DNA of 64,000 nucleotides from contig CM060912.1 of NCBI GenBank assembly GCA_030737875.1, positions 208,085,231 through 208,149,230 of the forward strand, given 5' to 3'. This DNA is from Allium sativum. Lineage: Eukaryota > Streptophyta > Magnoliopsida > Asparagales > Amaryllidaceae. Positions 48,591-58,924 of the stretch are shown here, piece by piece (within the stretch, counting starts at the first letter, position 1; each line of letters starts with the position of its first letter). Below the pieces are notes generated by a model. That model made no database searches. It was not told the origin of the DNA and saw nothing but the letters and a program-made list of their open reading frames with translations. A program made the translations under genes and the position numbers.

Positions 48591-48977
48591 ATGGCTCATA
48601 TCTGCGATGAGTGCGCACAAAAGTCTCACATTTTAGTTACTAATTTTGAACCAGAGGAGTATTACTCTCCTGAGACTCCGAAAATCAAATCACACTGCAC
48701 TCATACCCCCAGTAATACGCCATCATCTAAACGTGCAAAGAAAGCACTGTTTTGCTCATGTCGAACTAGAGAAAAGATTAAAGAGATTCATCATTATCAG
48801 AAGCATCAAATGGATCTCCAGTGACAACTTCATTATGAGCAACGACTTACTTCCGAACGATTATCATTATTAGAATGCATGGCATCATTTCTCTGTAGCA
48901 CTAACAAACATGGAGTTTATAAACCAATGCCACATGCTCCTTCATCCTTTGGTTTCTTCCAGTCATTAGTAACTTGA
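48591..48977 (+). pseudogene. Small Cys/His-containing ORF between pol and env-like ORF
   Basis: ATG start (MAHICDECAQKSH), 128 codons with one in-frame TGA at 48822-48824, ending at 48975-48977. The reading on both sides of the TGA looks coding (RAKKALFCSCRTREK, then ERLSLLECMASFLC). The CDEC and CSC pairs suggest metal binding but there is no known domain. It has its own TATA-like sequences upstream. I do not recognise it from other Sireviruses. Confidence 0.4.
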
Positions 48978-49509
48978 TTATTTTTAGATAATATACGATG
49001 GAAACAACACTCGTAAGGAGTCGATCGTAACTATAATTGTAACGAAGGTGCAAAGGAAAAATGGTCGCCACGGACACCTCGTATTAACGAGGCCAAGGAA
49101 GAGTCAACCGAGCATAATTCAGCACATCTCAGTAGTTTTGTTTTTAAATATGTTATGATTATATGTATGTATTTTCCCTTTGTTATAACATATATAATTC
49201 CTTTTGAAAGAATTCAATAAAGTTTAGATCATTACAAAAACAGAATAAGAGAAAAAAGGCAGAAAAACAAAAATCTGAAGGACCAGTCGACCGGCAAAAA
49301 TAGACCAGTCGACCGTTTTGATCTCTGTTCAAAAACGGTCAACCAGTATATTTCCAGCGGTCAACCGATCGTACTTTTTTCTGTTTTTAAATTGAAACAA
49401 CACATCGGTTTCACCCCTCTCACCCATTTATTTCTATTTTCAACGTTCAAAATAATAAAACCTTCAAGAGCCCTAGCTTCAAAACTCTCCAATCTCCTTC
49501 AATTTCATC
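48978..49509 (+). other. Non-coding spacer before the env-like ORF
   Basis: Contains a GTCGACC/GTCAACC cluster at 49280-49375 and T/A-rich sequence. No gene seen. Confidence 0.6.
49280..49375 (+). repeat. GTCGAC cluster upstream of the env-like ORF
   Basis: GACCAGTCGACCGG, GACCAGTCGACCG, CGGTCAACCAG and CGGTCAACCGATCG within 95 bp. Confidence 0.75.
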
Positions 49510-50748
49510 ATGGCTCCTCCACAAAAAGGATAAAAGAAATCATCTACATCTGAATCTCAACCATAACCTATTGATTCCAACATCAAAAAATGGCTAATGG
49601 ATCCCATAGCTATAAAAAGATGGAATCAAATGAAGGATTTCAAAATATACCAAGGTTCGTATATTAAATTCTCGGATTTTTCAAGTTATCATGTTCTCAA
49701 TCTTGCAAGGAAGGCTAAACTCGAGTCTCTACTAGATTTTGACAAAAATAATGTAGAGATGAATCATGTTATGATTAAACTTCTCTATGCTAATCTAAAT
49801 TTGGAGAAATATAAGCCTGAGAATGCGACGCAATGCCTTTGGTCGATTGTTTGTGGTAAAGAAGTTTTCATTTCATGTGCAAGGATGGCACAAGTTCTCG
49901 AATCATCATTTTATGGTAAAAACTTCTCAAGTAATTTCTGTTCGGTTCATATACGAAATAGTATAAGCCATCAATTCATTGAAGATGATAGCAACGGCAC
50001 AAAATCTATTGGTTTAAGGCCTACGCAAGAGTTTTACATCATGTACTTATGCATTCCTTATTCCCAAGACTAGGAAATTTTGACGTCGTTTACAAAGAAA
50101 ACTTTAAGGCCTTATACGCTATTTATGGAGATGTCAATATAAACTGGATTGGAATGATTTTTGACGAAGTCTTGAGCGTTAATGATTCTACAAGACCAAC
50201 AATATTCTATAATGAATACGTTATGCGTCTCCTACTCGATTGTGGTATTACTCCTCCCGAGTCTCCATCCTCACGACCTAAGTGCATCAACTAAGCGTCA
50301 ATTAAAAGGATGAAGCTACCTCCACCTTAATTCTCAATTAGTTCATTCAAACAATGGAAGGAGAGAAGTCATGAAGGCACCAATTCACAATCATCTAGTC
50401 CAAAACCGGAAGAAGTAAAAATTCTTGGACCATCTTCTTCGAGTAAAGAATCGCTTGACCAAATTGCGCATAATCAATTCTTGCTTGAAGCACGTTTTTA
50501 GCACATGGATACGAAAATGGAAAAATGCTTTAACAAAATGTAATCTTTCTTTGGAACTTTATGGGAAGCGATTTCTTGTGGTCCTTCAACATCGCAAGCT
50601 CAAGATCCCAGAAAACGTCCGGCACCTCCTTCATACAATTGGACATCTTTCGATGAGGCAGCAAGTTCCGGGACTAGCCATGGACGCGGTCGTGGTAAGT
50701 CTCATGCAGATTGTTTTGGCAGTGACAATGTCATCTGTAACCATCTAG
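49510..50748 (+). pseudogene. Env-like (plant transposon protein) ORF of the Sirevirus
   Basis: ATG at 49510 (MAPPQKG) with early stops. A long frame from 49597 has FKIYQGSYIKFSDF, MIKLLYANLN and a following strand-rich domain, matching the putative plant transposon protein family found after pol in SIRE elements. A frameshift near 50065 leads to NFDVVYKENF and NINWIGMIFDEV; the tail is Pro-rich with SHGRGRGK near 50690. Role unproven; env-like by position only. Part of its 3' end (about 50700-50760) is duplicated at 50925-50985. Confidence 0.65.
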
Positions 50749-50985
50749 CTTTCATGTTTATTATTTCAAATGCAATGTAATTTCTTTTAAATAGATCATT
50801 ATACGTTGTAAAATTCGATCATTATATGTTTATTATTCCAAATTCAATGTAATTTCTTTTAAATAGATCATTATAGGTTGTAAAACTAGAGAACCAAGGA
50901 ATGGTATGATTTTGTAAGACTTGGAGATTGCAGATTGTTTTGGTTGTGACAGTGTCAGCTGTAACCATCTAGCTTTCATGTTCAA
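50700..50985 (+). repeat. Tandem duplications at the 3' end of the Sirevirus relic
   Basis: GCAGATTGTTTTGG...ACCATCTAGCTTTCATG occurs at about 50706-50757 and 50926-50982. Between them, a 60-70 bp unit (TTTATTATTTCAAATGCAATG type) is present twice. Confidence 0.75.
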
Positions 50986-50998
50986 ATTCAATGCAATG

Positions 50999-51001
<3 letters not shown>

Positions 51002-51034
<33 letters not shown>
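51002..51034. repeat. (TA)n microsatellite
   Basis: About 16 TA units just left of the right subterminal array of the inner CACTA. Confidence 0.95.
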
Positions 51035-51038
<4 letters not shown>

Positions 51039-51240
51039 TTTGATATGGCTTTGAGCCGTATCAAATCCATGAATTTGATATAGCTTTGAGCCGTACCAAT
51101 CCTTGAATTTGATACGGCTCAAAGCCGTATCAATCCATGAATTTGATACGGCTTAAGGACGTATCAAAGTAACAGAGACGCCATTTTTTGATACGGCCCA
51201 AAGCACTACCAAATTGCATTTGATATGGTTAAAAGCACAA
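51035..51240. repeat. Right subterminal palindromes of the inner CACTA
   Basis: Four to five TTTGATACGGCT...AGCCGTATCAA inverted pairs, spaced about 45 bp, separated by CCATGAA. Presumed transposase-binding sites, matching the left array. Confidence 0.87.
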
Positions 51241-51572
51241 CATGATTGCAGTTATGGTGTAGTGTTTACACAATCTCAACTTCTTAATAACATGCTTTCT
51301 ATGCTTTGTAGCCATCTGGATTGCACCAGGCTTCATTAATGCAGTGCAAAACAATAGAAACTGTATAAAAAAATCAACTTCAATTCGTTAATTCATGTAT
51401 ACGTATTAATCTGGTTTTCCTAGACAGCATGATGCCAACACTTTCCCTTGCTCAACACTTGCACTTAAAAAACTGATAGGGGTTCACTCGTGGCTGACAT
51501 GGGTCGCTAGCTTTTTGTATATTGAGATGTATGTTTTACCACAAAATAATGTTTGTCGTTACACACACTTAA

Positions 51573-51714
51573 GGGACTGTAAAGACTGATTTCCATTTAA
51601 GCGATGGGACTGTAGCTAGGGCCACTGTGCCGAATGGCGCATCTACTGGCGTGTACGAGGCTTTGGAGTTGAGAGATGGTGGATCTGATTACCTTGGAAA
51701 AAGGTGTATCCAAG
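51573..51714 (+). pseudogene. Captured enolase exon fragment in the outer CACTA
   Basis: The plus frame reads [20 protein letters not shown] followed by [17 protein letters not shown]. This is the N-terminal region of plant cytosolic enolase (2-phosphoglycerate to phosphoenolpyruvate), including the conserved SGASTG loop (here NGASTG). One extra A near 51701 shifts the frame before the family's GVSK, after which GTTAGA at 51715 matches an exon end and splice donor. The exon therefore came from genomic DNA with its intron border. About 47 residues of a ~445-residue protein; the left breakpoint is near 51570. Confidence 0.85.
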
Positions 51715-51716
51715 GT

Positions 51717-54234
51717 TAGATATATTTTTATTATTATGGTTTATTGCTTGACTGAATCATGCACGTGAAAATTGTTATTACGTTGTTAATGTTTATTTTA
51801 ATTTGAGAGTTGATCTATTTGTTTGGTTGAGTTGTTTGAACTTTTGTCTGGTTTTCTTGGTTTGACATTTGCATTTGGTAATTTAGTAATTTAGTTGATT
51901 ATGCGGAATAAGCGACAAAATTTGGACATAGAAATGAATGCAGACTATCATTGGACCTTCGCTTTTCTGTGGATTTTAGTAATTGTATGGTTGAGTCATA
52001 AACAACATAGTTTAGTCAGGGGCCTTTACTTCAAGTATTAATGAATGCAAGAGCATTAATATTACTGCAATAGCATGCAATAATTCATAAAAGCAGGGAT
52101 ATACTTTTAAGTACACTATTAACAGTTTTGAAATTCACCTTCGCAGCCTCTCCAAAGAAGACTTTACACGGGATATATTTGTATTCTACACTGCTAGTTT
52201 TTAAAAAAGAGAATTTGCAGTGTACACATGCAGCAAGAATATGCATTTTACATAAATATGTACACTTCACCGTAGAAATATTTATTTTACAAATATATGT
52301 ATTTTAAACTACGAATATTTAAGTACTCTTTGGTGAAAAATAGTACCATGTATGGATCTTTGTGCTAGTTTTCCAATTTTACATCCATATGTGCGTATTT
52401 ATGTATGCTATGTATCGTAAAATATAAAGGATAAAAGCATGGCTATGAATTTCCAGTAAGTTTTATGTTACTATTTGTTTTTCTCTTGAAACAAGATCTA
52501 CAATGTTTGAAACATTCAGTTCTTAAATTATTGTGTTAAACACTTTAGCAAAATATAAAGATCATAGTAGCTAGATAGGTCAAACATCTTATCTAAAAGT
52601 CTGTGCATCCATTTAAATCGCTAGCTTCCTTTGTATCCATTTTTAATTTTGTTTCTTTAATAGTGTAAACCAGGGATAAGTTCCTATTTTTATACTTAAT
52701 GTAAGTATCTTTCTATAAATAATTAATACGAAATTACTCAAACCATATATGACATATCTAAAATTTTAATTTAGGCGACAAACACATTTTCAACAAAATT
52801 GTTCTTTCTAAATGCTTTCCGCTGGGCTTACCTTTTCATTTTATCTTTAGCTATCCAGATACGCCCAAAAAAGAAGAACATTGAGCCTTCCTGACTAAAT
52901 AAACACATACGGCAGGCGGTTGCTTCATATGTTTCACTCAGACCATTAATGCATTGATTTTCCGCCTTTTGCTCTGATCTTTCATCATTTTGCATTCATC
53001 TGTGTATTGTTTTCTGTTTTTAGCTCACCGTATGATTTTATGTTTGATTATCCACATAAAAAACCATTTAGCCTTCTTGACTGAAAGCACGCATACGAAT
53101 GAGAGTTGATTAACGCAATGTTACATATGTTTTACTCATACTATTGTTCATTTACTTGCTATGATTTACTCCAATCTGTTAACATCTCTTAGATACACAC
53201 TCGCTACACTTGATATTGCCACACCATATAAACACATGCACCTGTGCATTTGTTACAGAACACAGCTAAGCACATATAATAAATCGAGTATCTTCACAAC
53301 CCACGTTTAACATAAGGATTTGATTCTTATTCAAAAAGAAAAAAAGGTAAGGATTTAATTCCCAATTGGGTAGAATTCATCTGTCCCTAAATTATATGCC
53401 TTCATTTATCTAACTAATCATAGTTATTAACTAATTACAAAAATATTACATGTTTGGACCAAGCATAGTTATATGCCTTCATTTATTCAGTCGTACGGAC
53501 TAAGTATAATTTAGCTTTACAAAAGAATTATTTGCTCAAAGAGATTTCAAGTGACCCAAAAAAATACATGCTTAGTATTAAAAAACATTACAAATCTAAT
53601 CTAAATTCAAAAAACTAATCGTTGCATTGCTTGTAAATTGAAAAGGAAACTGATCATTGCATAGTTTAAAGAAACCTTGAAGGCTGGAAGCACGAGATGT
53701 AGAAAATACAAGCAATTATTAGACTAAAGGTGCATTCAGTTAGAATAAATCATCAAATACAGGCAAAATTATTGTTGAATAATATGAATACAGCTACGGT
53801 ATTCAAATGAAACCAAGCATAATTCAAAATATATTGCTAAATTATAGTTTCTATTTTTTAAATGCAGCTAAATTATGATTGAATAAAATTATCAGATGTA
53901 GTCATAATTATTATTACATCACAAAAAATTAGTTAAATTCTTCAAATGCAATTAAATTAATTCATAGCATGTTGTTAAATTGTAACTACATTTTCTTAGT
54001 GTAGTTAATTTATGAATTGAACAAAACTATCAAATGCAGTTAAATTATTACTACATCACACAATGCAGTAAAAATATCCATTTGCAGTTAAATCAATTTA
54101 AAATATGCAGCAGCTCTTCTTTATAATTTTGTTGTCATTAACCTGTAACTAGATTTGTTGCCTTACTTCGTGAATGGCCACTGTCACAGCCATGCCATTG
54201 ACCTGAAATAGAAGTATTCCCTTACTATGAATTG
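51717..54234. other. Outer CACTA right arm, no gene seen
   Basis: AT-rich. Two related ~110-bp segments (52855-52965 and 53045-53155) form a degenerate duplication. 53720-54110 is full of GCAGTTAAATTA-like half repeats. No further gene capture recognised. Confidence 0.5.
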
Positions 54235-54410
54235 TAAACTGAGCCAATACTGGCTGAGCCAATTGGCTCAATTAAAACTGAGCCTATTTGTCTCAGTCTG
54301 TTAAAACTGAGCCAATTTGGCTTAGTCAGTATTAACTGAGCCTATTGGCTCAGTTTTTACTAAGCCACGGCTCGGTAAAATTGAGCCATGTTAGCTCAGT
54401 TTAAATCTAA
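54235..54410. repeat. AACTGAGCCAATTGGCTCAGTT palindrome array
   Basis: About eight copies of CTGAGCC or GGCTCAG, in inverted pairs, within 170 bp. The architecture equals CACTA subterminal arrays, but the motif differs from both CACTA elements here. It may come from a third CACTA whose ends are lost. Confidence 0.75.
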
Positions 54411-55019
54411 ATCGAGCGATGTTTCATTTATTGTTGATGTTCTCGTCATGTTATTTTATGTTTGTTTCTAACTATGAAATATTTGTTAGAAGGGGTCATA
54501 TGCATTGTTTTCATGTCTTGACTCCTATTATTATTTTGTTGAACTTCGTAGACGTTGAAGTAGCGGAAGCAAGACAAAGAGAAGAAAGTTGAGCCATCTG
54601 GGTGGAGGAAGTTTAGGATTGGGATGCATTAATTTTTGATGCACCCCAAAATGTTATGCAAACAGTATCCAATCTTGTTGATGGTGGGTTTGTATTTTGG
54701 CCCATTTATCGTTTATGTTTTGTGTAATGGTTGTATGCTAAATTATGATACTTAAATGTTATTTGATATTTGTTATGAATGATGAATAGTTGTATGTTAA
54801 ATTGTGATGTTGGTCGAAATGGAATTCGCTTTAGGATATAAATTGTGATATGTTGTATTTGCTTTGAGATATTGTTATATTATATGTTGTATATTCTTAT
54901 TGGTGTATGTTTTATAAAATTAGGTGGAGCATATTACGATTATTATTTGTTTGAGAGAATTACCTACTGCAGTCTTGGAATAATATTCACATTTGTAACA
55001 GTTATAACTATTAGTAAAT
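54411..55019. other. Outer CACTA right arm, possible 3' end of a lost gene
   Basis: Contains a short stretch (54545-54650) with codon-like GAAGTAGCGGAAGC and TGGGTGGAGGAAG, possibly a last exon, then AT-rich DNA. No protein can be named. Confidence 0.25.
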
Positions 55020-55325
55020 TATTGTATGAAATAGTCAATTTTACATACTAACAGTAATTACTGTTACATATTTCATATTTGTAACAGTAATTACTATTAT
55101 TAGAAAAAAAATTGTAATGGTTACAAGCATTATAGACTTTTCAGTACTAACGGTTATAAGTGTTACAGAATAATAATTTTGTAACGGTAATAACCATTAC
55201 AATATTTACACTTTATAACGGTTATAACCGTTACAATATTCATGACAACAGTTTGTCGTGTATGTTGTAGTAACTGTTATAACTGTTACAAAGTTAATTT
55301 GTAACAGTAATAACAGTTAGAAAAA
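55020..55325. repeat. Right subterminal palindromes of the outer CACTA
   Basis: About ten GTAACNGTTATAACNGTTAC-type motifs in both orientations, some perfect palindromes (near 55205-55222). Matches the left array. Confidence 0.85.
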
Positions 55326-56411
55326 CCCTTTTTTGGTGTTGTTGTAATGTCTCGTATTTTTACGGTGTAATAGTTAATTTATTTAATTATTTAAATAGTA
55401 ATTTAGAGATTTAAATGGTCGTTTAATTAAATAATATTAAATATTTAATTCATATAGATACTAGAATAATATATTTAATTTCTAAAATAGTCGGAAATAG
55501 TGAATTAACAATATTGTGTCTATTGGACAATTTAAATATATAATTCATTTTAGAATTGAATTATATTAACGAAATCATTTATAAACATCAATTGAATGTA
55601 TAATTTATATTATAATTATAATCGAGCTTGAAATGGCGCGGCAGTTCATAATTTGGCGATTCGAACTTTAAACGAATATACAGAATCCGTTTTAAATCGG
55701 ATTACTGTGAAATAAGAAACGTTTGAATCTGTTGAACGATGTCTTTCTAATGAAAGAGAAAATATCAAGATTTCATCATGTCGATTGAGAGTTATGTCCA
55801 AATCAAATTTTAAAATAGTCGCTATGGATTTCATTTATAATTTATAACGATTTATTTAAATTATAAATGGATTTTCAATATAAATTGAATATAGATTTAA
55901 CCCGAATTTAAAATATTGAGTTGTAAACCCAGACAGGTATATTGTGGAGCTGGATAACATTTTGTGTTAATATATACTGTAATATTAAATTATTTTTATT
56001 TAATTAAATTATTTTTAAATATATTTATATTTAAATAGTTTTATTTAGAGCTTTAAAAATAGCCATTTTTGCAAACGACCTCCATTTTCGACGAAACTAA
56101 TTTTTTTGGATCCGGAATATTGAATTATTGTTAAATTTCAATTTTCGTGATTTTTGAAGTTAGCATGTGGTCGTACGGGATTTTACTGTGAAAAATAGTC
56201 GATATTTTGACGATTAAAAATACGCTGTGTGAGCAAACGGAGTCGGAAATTCGACGAAACAAGTTATCCGTAATGTCAAACTCTAGTTGCATGTTAATTT
56301 CCATGATTTTTGGATATTTTATGTGATCAAAGGGATTTTCAGAAGACCAATACAATCAGAAATTGGCTAAAATAAAATATAAAAATGAGTCAAAAATAAT
56401 TTGTCCTATCC

Positions 56412-56419
56412 TATAAATA
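56412..56419 (+). promoter_or_regulatory. TATA box of the solo LTR
   Basis: TATAAATA followed by CCCAACACC and a C/T-rich leader, like other plant LTR promoters. Confidence 0.65.
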
Positions 56420-57659
56420 CCCAACACCATCTAACCCTAACACATTTCTTCCTCTGGTCAAAACTAGGTCGCCGCTCCCTCTTTCATTTTTACAGTAAAA
56501 ATCCATCTTTGAAAAATCCAAACAAATCCAAACAAAATCTATAAATTCCAAACTTTATATATATGTGATCCTCATACGATGCTCTTCGATCTGATATGGG
56601 TTTTGATTGATTCGGTTTCATTTTTGCTCGCTGGAAAATTTTACAGCGTGGGTTCATGTACGTAGGGTTGCAGGTTTTGATCTATACAGGAATCGATGTT
56701 TGTTTTGGACATCGTTTCGATTCAGTAGATTGTTTAGCACCTTATGTGAATTTTTGCTGGATTTTGGTGCTAATTTTTGTCGAACTTCATGTGGAGCTGT
56801 TGTCTATGGATTCGGCGACGCAACCACGGGGAGGAGCTCGAGTTGGAAGTGATGGGTTAAGGTGGTGGAGATTTTGACGAGAAGAACAAGGATGGTCTCG
56901 GTTTTGGATTTAGTGGAAAAATGGAGGAGTGGTGGAAGCTTGAAGTTGTGAAAATGGAGGAGGAAATCACAGCAGGTCACGGCATTGTGTTTTTGGAGGG
57001 AAGACACTATTTGCTTTGGGTTTGGGCCGATGAGAGATGCGGTGAGGCCCGTTTTAGATTTAATCCATGTTTTAATTCGATTTAAATATACGTAATTTAA
57101 ATTGACATAACTTTGCCATACGAAATCGAAATTCAGCAAAACTGGTCACGTTGGGATCGTATGGACGCATGCTTCACAATTAAACTGGTTTGGAGTGATT
57201 TGGAGCTCGTTTCAATTTATGGAGAAATAAAATGCCTAACGATCGATTATCCTTAATTAACGATAATCAACCAAGGTGAGTAAAACTCACTAACTCTGTT
57301 TAATTAAATTTTATTTTTTAAATATAATCTAGTACTGATAAATGATGATTAATTTCTGTGTGATGATTTTTTTGGTTGAATTGTTTTTTGATTGGTTGAA
57401 ATTACAGTTAACGATATACACACATATCGTTAAACAAACATTTATTCTGTTCATCAGAATATGTTATATTGAATTAGAATTGATATGAATTATCGTGTGT
57501 AACATCTGTGGATGCAGGGAAACAGGTCGGAGTGATCCAACTAGATTCCTCAACATTTATTTTACTGTTTTCATATATTGTGACATATGATGTGATATAT
57601 AATCTGTTGTCGATTATGTGTGTTTGGATGATACTGATCATTGTTATATGGTATGTTAA

Positions 57660-58060
57660 ATACCATAAGGAATACTGGAATGTAGAAACGGAATTTTCAA
57701 ATTGTATATTGAAAATGAAATATATTTATATAAAATCAAATGATTTTATAAAAAAAAGGAATTTCAAAGTGCATATTGAATTTAAGGATTTTATAAAATC
57801 AATGGATTTTATAAAAGGGAATATTTATTTAGAAAATAAACAGAATTATATAAATGGAATATTTTTATAAAATAAATAGAATTATATAAATGAAATATTT
57901 GTAAAACAAATAAAAATAGAAATAATTGTAAACCAAATAGAAAAGGAAATATTTATAAAATGAATAGGATAATTATAAAAAGAAGTATTTTATAAAATAA
58001 ACAGAATTTTATAAAAGGAATTATTTGGAAAATAAATATTAAAGGGAAATCTGTCTTTAA
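57660..58060 (+). repeat. Degenerate A/T repeats in the solo LTR
   Basis: Units of 25-40 bp with TTTATAAAA, GGAATATTT and AAATAAACAGAATT in varying order, about ten copies. An open frame here (57508-57870) is a consequence of composition. Confidence 0.6.
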
Positions 58061-58559
58061 CAGATCAATGGAAAAGATTAATTCAAAGTAGAATTAAATA
58101 GATTTTTTTAACAGATAAAATGAAAAGGTTAATTTATAAATAAGGTTTTATAAATTAAGTAAATTATTTATCATTGGATAAACTGAATGTATCAGTCTGA
58201 ATTTATATACAGAAGTAAAAAATCGGTTTTTACACCGATATTTGAGATTGAAATTTGATGTAGCATTTATAAAGGGGTTTATAAATGAGATTTAAGCGTT
58301 AGAAATAAAAAGGAGATTTCGTATGAAAAATTCTATAAATAAAAGTATAAATAGAATTTGGATATGGAATATTAATTTAAAATACGAAATCAAACTTAAT
58401 GGATCATATAAAAGGAATATTTTCACATTCGATGTGAACAATGGATTAAAATAAATATTTTAAAAATTAAAACATTTATAAAGGAGTCAGGTTTTGAAAT
58501 AGGAATTCAAATGGGAATTTGAATGGGATAGGAAAGAGAGTTAATCAAATTAGAGTTAA

Positions 58560-58870
58560 TGGAATAGAATTAACCAAATATTAGTTATTCGAACGAGAGA
58601 TTATCGAATATAGTTTATTTGAAGAACGAGAGATTAACGAATATTGTTTATTCGAAAAAGGGAGTGAGTTAATTGAATTTAATTCTAAAGTGAATTAATC
58701 GAATATGAGTTATTCAAAGTGAATTAATCGAATCTAAGTTATTTGTTGTGAGTAAATCGAATGTAAGTCATTCGAAAGAGAATTTATTGAATATAGTTAT
58801 TTGATAGAGTTAATCGAATATAAGTTATTCAAAAACAGTTAATCGAATAGAGATCACTCGAAAGAGAGTT
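58560..58870 (+). repeat. TTAATCGAATATNAGTTATTC repeats in the solo LTR
   Basis: About ten degenerate units of 25-35 bp. Confidence 0.7.
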
Positions 58871-58892
58871 ATACGTCAAATCGATTATATCG

Positions 58893-58924
58893 AACCCAGG
58901 AAAGTACTATTTACTTTCTGGGTT
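58893..58924 (+). other. Strong hairpin in the solo LTR
   Basis: AACCCAG-G-AAAGTA pairs with TACTTT-CTGGGTT: 13 bp with one bulged G and a short loop. It includes the same AACCC/GGGTT core seen in the giant LTR hairpins, in opposite order. Confidence 0.6.

Larger units (their letters stand above)
42396..50750 (+). mobile_element. Sirevirus-type copia retrotransposon, decayed, 3' LTR not found
   Basis: Copia order (gag, protease, integrase, RT, RNase H) on the plus strand, followed by an env-like ORF as in the SIRE lineage. A 5' LTR of about 1 kb and an iMet-type primer site precede gag. I find no second copy of the LTR downstream, so the 3' end is probably deleted. Stops and frameshifts occur in every part. 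It lies inside the inner CACTA. Confidence 0.85.
35395..51264. mobile_element. Inner CACTA DNA transposon
   Basis: CACTACACCAAAATAGC starts at 35395 and the right end, read inverted, is CACTACACCATAACTGC at 51264. TTT flanks both sides (35392-35394 and 51265-51267), the expected 3-bp duplication. Both ends carry TTTGATACGGCTTTAAGCC-type palindromes. It holds a gypsy-type LTR element and a Sirevirus remnant; no transposase is recognisable in the remaining ~2.4 kb. It lies within the outer CACTA and so is younger than it. Confidence 0.9.

Noticed and set aside
57508..57870. 120-codon frame in the solo LTR
   Set aside because: It lies in A/T repeat DNA (TTTATAAAA units); Lys/Ile/Phe-rich product explained by composition.
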